Source of the DNA: Prillingera fragicola
Lineage: Eukaryota; Basidiomycota; Tremellomycetes; Trichosporonales; Trichosporonaceae
Assembly: GCA_002335605.1 (NCBI GenBank)
Contig: BEDY01000004.1
Coordinates: forward strand, 1,178,001-1,242,000
Direction: 5' to 3'
Length of the DNA: 64,000 nt
Part shown: positions 35,073-47,075 of the stretch, piece after piece
How positions within the stretch are numbered: position 1 is the first letter of the stretch
Layout of the letters: every line of letters begins with the position of its first letter
The notes under the pieces: generated by a model
Seen by the model: only the letters and a program-made list of their open reading frames with translations
Databases searched by the model: none
Told to the model about the DNA's origin: nothing
Translations under genes and position numbers: made by a program

Positions 35073-36242
35073 AGTGTGTGAGCCACTACGCAGGCTTTTG
35101 GGAGGTGGTTTGAGTTCCCTTCCACTGTATTCATACTAGTATAAAGTCTGCTCTCCTGTATCGTTTTTCAACGTCCCTTATCTTAATGCATCTTAGATTA
35201 TAGATCATAGCAAGCTGGTGCTGCTGGGGTTTGCAAGTTGGTGAACATGGCCTGAGTTTACCCTGACAGGAGGTAGTTTATCCGGACGTCACTCATTTGA
35301 TCTGAGGCATCGGCCAGATGCCGCGCCAGCTAGGTCTACTCTCCTAGTCGTAGCCACCTGAGGGTAGGGCGATCTTTGACCATCTCTCGCGTTGCTAGTA
35401 GGACTGCATAGAACAAGAACTGCGGCCAGCACCCAAAATCTCGTCGCCACAGCTCCCAAAGTACGGCGATGGCCTAACCGGCCTCAAAACGACCAGCCGA
35501 ATCCACGTGCGGGAGAAATCATTCAAAATCGCCGAGTAAAATTCGATTCGCACCAGGCGGCTCGCACCTGCCTGCGCCCGCCTTAAAGACGGCGCGGGTG
35601 GCCCACTTTCTGTCCTTCTTCATATCTACGTGCGGCAAGCCCCGGGAATAGGTTTCCCCCTTTTGCTCTGCGACCGAACGCGCGCGTCCAGGTGTCAGCA
35701 TCTCTGGCACCTGGGCGTCGCGCGGACAACGTTGTGTCGAGTGTCAACCCGGATCGGGCAAGATAGAGGCCGTCTTAGTTCCCAACGCTCTGCCTACAGC
35801 GCCCTCGTCTGCCCGCAAAGCGGCGGGGGAAGTGGTGGCTGAGCGTGGGACGGTGGGCCATACATTTTTTCCATACTGTACACCTTTTTTTTTGTTGTCT
35901 AATGCAGAATTGATCGTTGAGCTTTACCTTGTCGTGTGCACTGTCTAGTTGACTTGTCCGAAAGTAATTTGCAAGCTCCGAAGCGTGCCTGGCTTTGCTC
36001 AGCTTGAGTGGCCCAACAGGGAACGCACCCACTTCCCATCAATGAGCGCACTATGCCCCCACTGCTGCACTGCGCTATGGTTCTGAGAGGTTGCATTGCA
36101 CCAATTAGCACTAATCAGTCTGCTACACTACATCTGTCATAAGACCTGCGTGCCCTGCCCAACAGCACTGCTCTCCGCGCGCAAGGGGCCTCGCCGCGCC
36201 CATCACCGGAGCTCATCTGTAGCTCTACTACGATCCCCGCCC
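35073..36242. other. Convergent intergenic region, no gene seen
   Basis: It lies between the 3' ends of the sugar transporter and TOM70. A T-run sits near 35885-35894. No coding features are convincing. Confidence 0.55.
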
Positions 36243-38310
36243 TTAGATGTCCTGGGCAATCTGGCCCAGACGCTCAGCGTACTCGGGGAAGTTCTTGAGG
36301 AACGCGGCCTGAGCGCGCGAGGCGTGCTCGTAGGTGATCGCGTTGACGAGCTCACCCTCGGTACGGGCGAGCTTGCCACTCTTCTCGAACCAGGTGATGG
36401 CCTCGTTGATCTTGCCCTGCTGCAACGACAGCTGGGCAAGGGTGGCGACGGCAACGTCACAGTCGGGGTCAATGTCAAGAGCCTCCTTGCAGAGCGACTC
36501 GGCGGCGGTAATGTCCTGCTTCCACTGGAAGAGCGCAAGAGCCTTGTTGACGAAGGGAAGGACGTTGCGAGGCTTGCGGCTCTTGTCAAGCTCGATGGAC
36601 CGCTCAAAGCGCGTAACCGACTCCTGGAACTTTTGCTGGTCGAGCAAGATCTCGCCGTAGTAGTTGCTCGGCTCACCACGGTCGGGGAACTGGGTGAGGA
36701 TGCGACGGAAGGCGGCCATCGCCTTGGCGACGTCGCCCATCTTGTACTGGGCAACAGCGGCCTGGACGTGGGTGAAGATGAACGAGTCGTCGAGCTCGAT
36801 CGACTTGTTGTAGTCGGCGATAGCCTTGTCGTGCTCGCCCATGATGAAGAAGACCTGACCACGGTGGTAGTAGATGTCGGGGTCCTCCGAGTTGTGACGG
36901 ATAGCAGTCTCAAAGTCGCCAAAGGCGTTGGCGGCATCGCCGAGCTCCATGTGGACACTGGCAATCTTGACCCAGGACTGGACAAAGGTGGGGACAAGTT
37001 CGAGCGACTTCTCGAGGTCATCCTTGGCGCCAGGTGAGTCACCGATGAGGAACTTGAAAGTACCACGGAGGTTGTAAGCCTCGGCCTGGCCCTGGGTCCA
37101 GCTAATGCCCTGCTCGATAGCCTCGTTGGCGTAGGTGACGGTGTGGGCATAGTCAGCTGCCTCGAGAGCCTCAAAGGCAAGGATGAGAGTCTTGTCGCCC
37201 TGCGACGCGTTCTCGGGAAGCTCGGGCTTGGCGTGAGGACGGAAGGCGGCGAGGTACGAGGATATGAAGGTGGGGGATGGAAGCCTGGTCTCACGCGAGG
37301 CAAGGAGCTCCTTGGCGCGGCGAGCCGCAAGCTTCTTGAGACACCTCTCAACGGCCGCAGCGGCAGCCTCATCCTGGAAGCGCTCAATGATGGTGCAGGC
37401 AGTGAAATCTGTAGTGTTAGATGTGCCCCATGGCTACTCGGTATCAACTCACCCCGCACGGCCTCCTCGTCACGGTCGAGGCGCTCGAGAGCGGTTGCTC
37501 GCCTCTTGAGAGCCTTGACGCTGGTACTTGTCAGCATGATCCCAGAATATCCAGTCAAGCTACTCACTAGGTGCGGTCAAGCTTAAGAGCCTCGTCACAG
37601 TCGTTCACACACTTCTCGTACTCGGGGGGCGAGAAGTTGGTGTAGCCTTACGCTCATCAGTGTCCGCGCCCAATGGGTCCTCCAGCAACACTCACAAGCT
37701 GCGCGGTTCGAGTAGAACACGGCGTCCTTGCGGACAGACACCTCAATCGCCTTGGTGTAGCACTCGACAGCGTTCTTGAAGTCCTTCTTGCTGTACAACT
37801 TGTTGCCCCTGTCCTTGAGGGTTGCACCAAGAGTGTTGCGCTCAGCGTCAGACAAGGCAGCGAGGCCGGCAGCGTCCGGAATTCCTTTTCTGTTAGAATC
37901 CATTCCTACTCTATTCGTCGCCCAAACTCACCCTCAAGGAAGTCCTCGGGCTTCTCCTCGACCTTCTTGCTGGCATCCTGAGGCTTGGGCTTGATCTCCT
38001 CGAGAAGAGGGCCGTCGGTGCCCTCACCCTTGAGGAACTTGTCCTTTTTGCTCTTCTTCTTCTTCTTGTTCTTGCTCGAGCCCGTTCCAGGAGCAGCGGG
38101 GGTAGAGCCAGACGAAGGCCCGGGTCCGGCGGCACCGTTGCGGGTGTACAGGTAGTAACCAGCACCAGCGGCGGCGGCGACACCAGCGCCAATGAGGATG
38201 GCGCGCTGGTTGTCCTCGATGAAGCGCTGAGCGCGCGACATGATGCCCTCGGAGGCGACGGGCAGAGGCGCCGTAACAGGGGCGGCAGAGGCCGGGTCGA
38301 TGGGTGCCAT
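36243..38310 (-). CDS. TOM70: Mitochondrial import receptor TOM70
   Basis: Five exons (37928-38310, 37696-37889, 37568-37646, 37453-37520, 36243-37408) give 629 residues. A short N-terminus leads to one membrane anchor (about 37-55; RAILIGAGVAAAAGAGYYLY), then a Gly/Ser/Lys-rich linker with a KNKKKKKSKK run, then TPR repeats throughout. The first TPR unit (RGNKLYSKKDFKNAVECYT) forms the chaperone-binding clamp, and later units include YYHRGQVFFIMGEHDKAIAD. TOM70 sits in the outer membrane and receives Hsp70/Hsp90-bound carrier precursors. The first junction uses a GTTTGG donor four bases after a better-looking GTGAGT, because only the former keeps the frame with the CAG acceptor at 37890. An inverted CCAAT box lies at 38546-38550. 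Confidence 0.93.
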
Positions 38311-38609
38311 TGTTTGATGGATTTTAGCAAATGTATAGAATGTCAAAGACATCGGTCGGGTTTCGTAGGTGCCGTCTCCACCCACAACGCACAAAGGAAA
38401 TTGCTTCCGTTGAACTCCGGTTCCTCCGAGGCGCAGACGTCACTTGTTCTTGCCTGCCGGCTGCTGGCTGTAGGCTGCTCGTCGCTCTTCTGGCTCGTGA
38501 TCAATGGCATGACGGTACTGCAAAGTAAGGCATCTACAGTTGACGATTGGCTTGGCTATAGATTGCCTGCGGATTTCGACTTGATACACTGGCGACTACT
38601 ACCTGCTGC
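38311..38609. promoter_or_regulatory. TOM70 promoter region with inverted CCAAT box
   Basis: These 299 bases lie upstream of TOM70 and downstream of the coiled-coil gene, both on the minus strand. ATTGG at 38546-38550 reads CCAAT on the gene's strand, about 240 bases before its start. Confidence 0.4.
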
Positions 38610-40655
38610 TCACAGCTCACCACGTCTTCTGCCACTCGTTCCTGACACATCCGTACCAGCAGGAGCCACAGTAGTCTCCTCGGTGTCGACCGGCGGAGGT
38701 GATGGACTGCCAAAGCGAGCGGGTCTGACTCGCTGACGGGTACTCTTGCGAGAAGGCTCCAAGCCGCTGGGGGCGTTAAGCGAGAACACCTTGCGCTTCT
38801 TGTGGTTGTTCGCCGCAACCTGGACGACGGGCCCAAACACGTCGAGCGAGGGAGGTGGCGTAAGCTGCTCCTCATTGCCATCTCCGGCTCGCTTCTCGGG
38901 CGTCGGCAAGCCCGAATTCTGAGGAGGGGCGGCCTGAGGAACCGAGACCTCCTTAGGCTTGGCGACCTTCCGCTTACCGGTTCGACGCGAAGCCTTGGAG
39001 GCTTTGGAAGTCTTGCGCTTGAGCGGCAGTGTGGGCGGCGTCTTGTTAATGTCCTCGGGGCTAGAGCCATCCATCTCGAGCCGGCCAAGGTCAAGTAGCG
39101 CCTCGGCGCTGAGCTGACGATCCTCGGGCTCGGCGTCTTCCTCAGACTGATGGCAGTTGCGGCCAGGCGTCGGATTCACAGCACCGAGACGAATCCGATC
39201 GATACCCTTCTCAAGCCCACCAACACTGTTGCCAAGACGCTCCACGCTTGTGTCGATACGCTCAACACCGGCTGCGAGGCGATCGGCGCCACTGCGCAGA
39301 AAGTCGACGCTGATGCCAGCTCCATCCGCTCTGTAGCGCAGACGGTTGGAGGCAGCCTCAAGGCGTAGCAGGCCATTCTCCAGACGACCAGCGCCCGTCC
39401 CAACGCGCTCAACGCTCGAGGTGAGTCCACGGGCGAGCTGGGGAAGTGCGTCTACGAATTGGCGGAGCTGCGCGACACCCTCGCCGAGGTCGGCGGAGGC
39501 AGCGGCTGTCTGGCCACGGGCTGCCGACGCTTGAGCCTCACTGGCCAGACGTTCGCTGGGGAAAGCATTTTTGAGGTAGGAAATGTCGCTGTTGAATGAT
39601 CTGAGTGTGGCGACCGCCTCCTCTGAAAGAGGCATGTGAGCTGGCCGGTGCTCGGCAGCGGTGAGTCGCTCCTCAAAGTTTGCCAGGCGATCTTCAAGTC
39701 GGTTGACGGCCTCAAGAATCTCCTCGTTGGAGGTCGTGGGTGCGTAGACCGGGCGATGGTCGTAGACTGGTTTGGATTCCTTGAGGGTGTCAACCTTGAG
39801 ATGCAGCAGCTCGATGCTGCGGTGAAACACGGTCATGCTCTGGAGCGCCTCGGGGAGTCCACTGATGGTTGAGATGGCACTCTTGAGCTCTTCAATGGGC
39901 CGGAGGCTACTGATGAGGTGCTCCATGAGCACCGCTGTCGACTACAGGTCAGCGTTACTACGAGCATCTCAACCTACGCTGTCTTGCTGATGGACGGGCT
40001 TGGGTGGCGGCGGTGTCTGCGGTACGGCAGCCTTTGCCACCTCTGCCACAGTGGCGTCAAGCTTGACGAGAACAGGCGCCACTGCAACGATCAGCTCGGA
40101 GCAAACTCTAAGAAACTCACTTATCTCATGGAGCTCCTCCTTCAACTCCTCCCTTGTTGGCAGCGCACGCAGACTGGTACGGACATCGTGCAAGTTGTCG
40201 CGCAGCGTGTGCACCTGCTCGACGTTTCCAACGAGCTTGCTCTCGAGTTCTACATGTCAGCACTCCCCACTCGCGCCACGCTTACGTCCAATAGCAGACA
40301 TGACACGCTCGCTGACCGACATCTTGGTGGTGGCAGCGGGCTGGCCTTGTTGAGTAAGGGTCTCTGACGAGGGAAGGCTAGCGAGCGGAGTTGGTATGCC
40401 ACCAGGAGCTGGGCGGAAAGTGTCGTTGACGCGAGGACGCTGCTGCTGGTGGTGGTCGGCAGGGAGCTGCTGGGCGCTCTGGTTCATGTACGCCGGAAGC
40501 TGGCTCTGGCTCTCTTCAAAGTTGGGCTCCTCAGGTGGTATGAGTGATGCTGGGACGAGGGGATGACGGGCTTGGGGAGCGGCAAGGGTGTACCGCGATG
40601 GTGGGTTGGGGTTGAGGGCAGCAGGCTGGCGGCGCTGCTGGTGTGGTTGGGCCAT
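38610..40655 (-). CDS. Orphan coiled-coil protein, probably nuclear
   Basis: Four exons (40286-40655, 40121-40249, 39978-40081, 38610-39941) give 644 residues. The N-terminal 115 residues are Gln/Pro-rich. Helices then run from about 115 to 430, with a regular heptad stretch around 405-440 (RLAAGVERIDTSVERLGNSV and the following residues), where Leu, Ile and Val alternate 3 and 4 apart. The C-terminal 200 residues are disordered with clustered basic motifs (LKRKTSKASKASRRTGKRK, KKRKVF) that look like nuclear localisation signals, and many TP/SP sites. I do not recognise the family. A structural or chromatin-linked role would fit but is a guess. No membrane segment or enzyme motif is visible. 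Confidence 0.7.
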
Positions 40656-41095
40656 GAGGGTAGCAAGCAAGGGGTAGACAACAAGGATGAGTGAGAGGAA
40701 TGAAGAAGAGTTGAGAGAATGAGGGGGAAGATGAAAGAGAGACCCATTGCTGCGAGGGAAGGCACACGCGCGGTCACCGGTACCGGACTGGGGTAGGGAA
40801 ACAACGCGACGATCCTCGAGGGCGCAACTTCGTTCCACGCTGCAGAGTAAACAACTCGAGATGCTGTTGAAGTTGGGAACTGGGTAACTGTATCAGAAAG
40901 AGCAAGATATTGACAAGGATGTAGAGAATGATATAGGAGCGCGTCGACAAGGATCACTCTCACAAGGCGTGTCGCGAAGCAAGTGGCGCTCCTTGTCGGT
41001 GGGCGTCGTCGCGAGTCACACGGTCAAGCTGCCATCAAACGCCCCCTCCACGTCCTACATCATCTATTTGTTACATGCTATTCTGTACAGACATG
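40656..41095. other. Intergenic between coiled-coil gene and Rictor
   Basis: This 440-base gap between two minus-strand genes must hold the promoter and leader of the coiled-coil gene, and is purine-rich near 40650-40740 (pyrimidine-rich on the gene's strand). No gene is seen. Confidence 0.5.
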
Positions 41096-44000
41096 CTACG
41101 TAGCGACTCCATTCGCCTGGTTCAGAGGAACAGCCCGGTCCATGGGATCAACCTCGTCAGCGAGCGAGGTTGCGCCAGTGACGCCCGGCGTGGTAGTCTC
41201 AGAGATGGTGGACCCCCTCTGGCGCGGCTCTGGTGCGCCAGCAGGTGTGGGGCCAGGCGACGAGCGTGCCCGCGGCCGCAAGTCATACTCGACATCAATA
41301 GTGTTGAGCTTGTCGTCCTTTTTCTCCTTGCCGTCTTCTCCCCTGATGTCGTCGGGATGAGGCGGGCCAACGGTGTAGGAGCCGCGTTCGAGATGTGCGA
41401 GCCGGGTGAGGGTATGAGGACCCAATTCGATGTCAAACAGGTCGAGAATGAAACGCCGCACAGGAGCCTGGAAGTGATTGGTAGAGATTGCTCGCATTGC
41501 GCGGTGGAACAGTGTGGTCGAGCCAAAGAGCCTAGGGTGGCGAGTCCTGATGCGTTTGAGATTGTTCATCGCTCCCGCCGCCAGCACATAGTTGCTGAGC
41601 TTGGAGATGAGCTGCATGACCTCGCCCTCGACCCCAGAGAGCGTCGGAAGCGCCGGCACTTGTGGCTCCCTGTCGGGTCTCTCCCATGGCTCGATGTAGG
41701 CGAAGCGACTAATGTCGTTTGGCAGGCACAAGCCCGTGGTCTGACCCATCGGTGTCCGCGTCGCGATCCAGCCAAACTCTTCGAGAATCTCGGCACCCAT
41801 GAGCGTCGAGGAGATGAGGCCAATGACGAAGAAGCACGTGCCCTTGATGGTGAGCACGGGAGACTGCTCGGCAATCTCCACAATCACGTCAATAATCTCC
41901 TCGTCCTCCAAGAACGCCAAGCCACCCTCTGTCGAACCAATGTTGCCCAAGGCCCACAGCGCGCTCTTGACCGTGACCAGGATCTGGTGGTCCGAGCTCT
42001 CCATTCCGTGCAGTCGAATAATCTCTGCAAAGTCGGGCACCAGCCCCTTTTCGCGGAGATACTGGCACCCTTCAGGTGTCTTGCAGAGCTCGCCAAAGAA
42101 GTGCGTGGGGGCTGTGCCCTCGTATGCCCAGAACTGGTCGGTACTATCCTTGCCCATCGGCCGGATAGTCTTGGAGACAAAGGTCTCAACCTCGACGACG
42201 TAGAGCAGGTTGTGCTCCGACAGCCAGCTCTCGAGCTCGTAGTCGATGTACTGGGCGTGGAGGAGGTAAAGGAAGCCTGCCGAGGTGGACATGAAGCGAA
42301 GGAACAGGTTTGCTCCGATGTCGCCAAGGTGCTCCAGTGTTGGGCGGAGGAACACGACCTTTTCGAGATTGATAGGGTCGCCGCAAGCCTCCTCAAGGTA
42401 CATGACTGCGATTTCGCAGACCTCAATGGCGGGGTCGTACAGCTGCGTGATGAGAAGCTGCAGTGCCCAGTCGGTGAGGTCCGGCGCGTCGTGGAGGAGT
42501 CGACCTAGGTGGTGCGTGGCAAACAGTCGTGTCTCCATGTAGCTCGAAGTGAGCGCTTTCGAGAGCACGATACGCTGGTGACCGTCTATAGAGTAGTCAA
42601 AGCACTCGATGATCAACTTGATGATATCCTCTCGGCTCCGTAGCTCGCACAGGTGATAAATCGACGTAAAGAACTTGAACTTCTCCAGCAGCTGAATACC
42701 CTTGCGGTGCTTGCTGAGGGTCCCAATCATCTCAAAGTAGCCGAATGTCAAAGTGTTCTCAAGGCGGTCGCGCGCGTAGACTGGCTGAGCACTTGGTTGA
42801 CCTGAGTACTGATCCAGCTCGGCAAGACACTCGACCATCTGGCGCAAAAGCTTGTCGTCGGTGAGATATCGCTGGCCCTCGGGGTTGACGAGCATGGTCG
42901 TGAGGAGGGCACACGCGAGGCGGACCCATTTGTAGTTTGGCCTTGTGCGGAGGACGCTGCTGAAGCGGTTGTTGAATGGGTGGAGGAAGGAGAATAGCCG
43001 CTTGAAGAACTTTGTGGCCTTTATAACCTCGTCAAGGCGCTTGGGGTTCAGCAGCGGGCCTTGCAACAGCTCCATGATGACTTCGTAGTTCCATTTGGTG
43101 TGGTCGCGGCTGACAAGCACACCAGACTCGTTGATCATGGCCTGGAACTGCTTGTCGTCGATCTGAAGGCCCAGTCGAAGTTTGACCTGCTGCACCTGTC
43201 GCTGACTGCGCTGCAGCGATTCCTGGACCGCACTTGGCGCAAAGCGGTTGTGTGGAATGGTGATACCCGACTTGAGGTTGTTGCGGAACATACTGTCAAT
43301 AGAGGATAGAGCGGCCAGAGCAGTGTTGCGCTCGCCAGGTTTTGAGAATTCGGCAACGCCATTGAACAGTTTGGGCAGAGCCCCGACTTGCGCTGCGTAT
43401 TGCAAAGGGAGAGCGCGGTTCGCCATCTGAAGAATCTCTCCGAGGAGGAGGGTAGCTTTGCGGCCCACAGTCTCGGTGCTCGTCTCATCCTGGATGAGCC
43501 CAACGAGCGCCTCGAGGAGTCCAGCCTCGATAAACACAGCCAACAGAAAGGCGACGTAGTGGTCGACAAGGTTGAGTGTTTGCGGGAGCTCGTCGTCCTC
43601 GGTATTCTCCTGCAGCTGCATCATGGACGCCTCGTGTGCGCGATTGTAGACTGTCAACCGTCGTCCGTCCAGGAAAGCCGAGGTCCATGATGGTGCTTTG
43701 ATTCGGAAAGCGCTGAAGAAGAGGTCCAACAATGCGTTCTGGACCGTCAGTTCTGCGTCGCTGCGATAACTCACCCTCATCTCTGGCATCGGCACATGCA
43801 ACGAGCTGATGAGCGACTGAATAGCCCGGGAGCCGTCCATGCACATGTACAGCAAGCCAGACCACGAGCCAAGCATCATGCCGACGTTGCGCACGCTGTG
43901 GTCGAGCTTGTCGAGGTGTCGCTGCATCTGCCGCTGCGGAATCTTGCCGTACTCTTCCGTCAAACCCACGAGAACCGTCTCGACATCTGAACCTGGTATG

Positions 44001-45608
44001 AGCAGATGGCGCGTGTCGGGAATGTTGGCGAGAAAGAGGAGAAGACCCGTCATGCCGAGTCCCAGCTCAAACGGCCCATCCTTGAACGCATTCAACACGA
44101 TACGGAATGCGTCCGCCCTCAATAAGCATTCGAGGTCGAGAAGCGCGATCTCGACCAGTGTCTCCATGCACACCGTGTGCATAGCGTCGTCGGGGTTCTC
44201 GGCTGCGCTTACGATGGCACGGACGACACCTTGTCGCAGCGGTACTCGGCATGCGAGAACATTTTTGATAGGATCTGGGGGGAGTGGAGTCGGGGACTCT
44301 GTCTCGAGAGCTTCCTCGTGGTTGGGTGGTGGTGGAGGGAGGGTGACGACGACGCGGATGAGGCGGAGGGCCTGCTCTCGTTCCAGGACGAATTTTGCAT
44401 CGCGAGTGAATGTTCTACTTGTCAGCTCAGCCTACGCGCTCCCACTCACCGTATGATAATCCACTCGACGCCAGCTGCAATCATGAATCCCCAGGACTGC
44501 CTGTCGAGAATGTACCGCAACAGTCGATACGCCGCGGTACGGCGTCGGCAAGTCGACAAGTCAGAGAGGAACGGCATGGTAGCACCCAGCACCTCGCGCA
44601 GATCGTGGTGCTTCTTGAGCGCACCCGACGACTTGAACAACTCTGCCAGTCTGGTCAAGCACTCCCACGGCTCGTCGCTGTCACGCTCCCTCTCGGGGCT
44701 CTTGCCCTTACTCTCGACCTCTGCACGCGCCAGCTCGCGCAGTCGACGTATGGTGACGAAAATAGTCTTGCGCATGACAGCCAACGCCTCGTCGTCGCTG
44801 GCGCTATCGCGCCCGTCCTCGCTCAACATTGCCGAGCCGAAGCGGGCAACGTTGGGACTCGTGCGCGTGGCGATGAAGCCAAGGCCGCGTGGGGAGGAGC
44901 CGAGCGAGCTCGACGTCGCTGTTGGTGCGCCACGCTTACTGGGTGTGCTGTGTAGGCTTGCGCTGTCCCACTCGCGCTCGGGGGTGAGGTTTGAGCCCCG
45001 CCTGGGTGCTGCGCGGGGCCGAATTTGAGACAGGAATCCGGATGACGCCGAGGTTGAGAGTCCTGGTGGGGCGTTGCTCAAGCCATTCAAGCGCTGAGGT
45101 GGCCGGCGGCGCCGGTGCTGCTGTGTGCCTGTGCGTGTCAGCTGGGTCGGAGGGAGAGTAAGAGTAATGACTGACTACGTCCTCGCAAACGCTCAAGCCG
45201 GGATTCCAGAGCTTTAATGTGGTCGTTGGAGGCGTCGAGCTGCGCGGTGATACGCGCGCGGACCGTATCCTGGTCGCCCTCGCCGGCACGCTTCTCTATC
45301 ACCTATGATTCTGTCAGCTGTCTGCCACTACCTGCCCGGGTAGCGTGCAGAGCACGCCTGACCCTTGGTATTGTGTTGACTCACATCGAGCATCTTCTCG
45401 GCGCCATACTGTACGCGTCGCTCAATGGCCAGCTTGTTCATAAGAGTTCCGACCTGAGAGTCTGTCAGCACCCTAGCCGGCCCCACGCACTCACCGTCTC
45501 GCCATCATCCGGCACGCCATCATCAGACATCCCCCAGCGCGTAGAGTTGGACATGCTGCTCCCTAGGCGCTCAATGCTTGGCCGCTCCCGCTCAACGGGG
45601 CGCGCCAT
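41096..45608 (-). CDS. TORC2 subunit Rictor/STE16/AVO3
   Basis: Five exons (45495-45608, 45385-45453, 45179-45302, 44450-45128, 41096-44414) give 1434 residues. The N-terminus has a short coiled coil (ERRVQYGAEKMLD, SNDHIKALESRLERLR), as in fungal orthologues of the STE16 type. Armadillo-like helical repeats follow. Conserved Rictor blocks are WGFMIAAGVEWIIIR, NPKRLDEVIKATKFFKRLFS, NPEGQRYLTDDKLLRQM, the stretch through YFEMIGTLSKHRKGIQLLEK, ETRLFATHHLGRLL, and KSALWALGNIGSTEGGLAFL. Rictor scaffolds TOR complex 2 at the plasma membrane, which phosphorylates AGC kinases such as Ypk1 and controls sphingolipid synthesis and actin. The N-terminal exons are less conserved and rest on frame and splice sites; an upstream frame exists but I use the ATG at 45608. 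Confidence 0.93.
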
Positions 45609-45847
45609 CGTGTCGATCCTAGTGGGAAAGTGGAAGCGCAACTGCTTGCTGCTGACTGGGCAGCGGCAGGCCGGAGAGAGATGTGTTGTTGTCAAAGTGT
45701 TGTGCGTGTGCGCCGCCGATAATGACTGCAGTGAGGTTGGGTTGCCGGTCGGCGTCATCCGGAAGAATTACGTAACTTGTACTACAATGAGTGGCACATT
45801 CGAACTTCCTGTTCATAAGACGTGCATTTACGAAGTCTATGGTAGGT

Positions 45848-47075
45848 CTACATAGGTGGCGGGACGTATGCATATGGTCGTGGTCCCCACCCATACTGGG
45901 GTAAACCGTGTGACCCTCGAAAGCCAGGCGGCGGACGCTGGTAGGGCGGCGCACGCCAGTGAGGCGGCAGTGGTGGCAACTCCTTGTGCGTAGGATACCG
46001 GGGAGGTTGCGCGACAGTATACGTCGTTGCTAGCGAATCCGACCTCTGCGACGAGGAAAATGCAGGCAAGTAACTCGGCCAAGCGATAAAGTTCAACGGG
46101 CGCTCAAGCCAGAAGCGTGTCCAGAACGTTTCGCGATTGGGGTTTAAAAAGGATTGGGGATTGTCGTGCAGGAAGGCTGCTTGGTCTGTCGCTGAGAGGC
46201 GGCCGAAGTACCGTTCCTTTCTTTGTCAGCTGGGCTTGGAGTGAGAATGCTTCTTACCTCCCGCTCCCGGAAGTTGCGCCTACGAAACCACACAAGCATG
46301 AGGATCATTGCAATGAGGGCAAGCACGCCAAATGTGATCCCCAGCCCCAAGCCTAGTCGTTCTCTCGCAGTGCCGTGGTGGTTTGGGAAGGGCAGCGTTG
46401 TAGGCTCCACCTGAGATACGTTCTTCCATAATGTATGGGTTTCGGCTGGGCCGGGGATCAAGCCAGTGGGGAGTGGCGAGATTGAGATGAAATGAGAGGC
46501 AAAGAACGACTTGCCCTGAAGGAATGGCAGGATGCATGTGTCGTTCACCTGTGTGTCAGCGGGCAGCTGGAAGTCGGGCACCTACAATGGTGGGTCGTAC
46601 CCATGTCTGGTTCACCACAAACATGTGCCAGCCTGGCTGGGAGAACTTGAACTGGTACAGTGGGACATAGTTGTCAATGGCGTTGCACCTGAGTGTGAGC
46701 TGCAGTCGACGTGTAGACGTACCCGCACAGGGTGCTGTCCGAGTATGGTCGAGAGATGGCGCTGGACAAGTCTTCGGTTCCAGAGAAACCAAGGACACTG
46801 ATCTGGGGGCTGGTCAGCTTGTGTGAGATGAAAGGTCGCACAGAATAGTCGGGCATCATGACCAGGGCGGTCAGGACTCGCAGCCAACCTCCCACGATCG
46901 GGGCTGGGCGGTCGCCCACCTCGTTAACCCCGAACGTGTACGAGACATCTGCGGGGCGTGAGTCTGGGACCTGCGAGAGAAGAAGAGCAAAGTACTCGAA
47001 TAAAGAATTCCCCACGGCTGGAATGGTCGGGGTACAATCAGGCCCACTGTCTTGGCCACGGGGACTGTTGGCCAT
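45848..47075 (-). CDS. Orphan membrane protein with lumenal Cys-containing domain; 5' end uncertain
   Basis: Exons 46723-47075, 46586-46688, 46258-46548 and 45848-46216 give 371 residues from the ATG at 47075. About 230 residues with a few cysteines (DCTP, TLCGCN, DTCILPF) and N-glycosylation sites (NQT, NDT, NVS) are followed by one membrane helix (GLGITFGVLALIAMILMLVW), basic residues, and a cytosolic tail ending in a Pro/Tyr-rich stretch (YVPPPM). This is a type I layout, so a signal peptide is expected, yet none is visible at this start. The only other upstream ATG (47176) is in another frame. Either a 5' exon is missing or the topology differs. A 45-base in-frame segment (46971-47015) has intron-like ends. 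Family unknown. Confidence 0.55.

Noticed and set aside
37906..37931. 26-nt first intron in TOM70 using GTGAGT
   Set aside because: It keeps frame but is shorter than any other intron here (minimum about 34 nt) and lacks room for a branch site; the 38-nt alternative is preferred.
44177..45028. 283-codon plus-strand open frame opposite Rictor
   Set aside because: Antisense shadow; the minus strand carries conserved Rictor blocks and phase-consistent introns.
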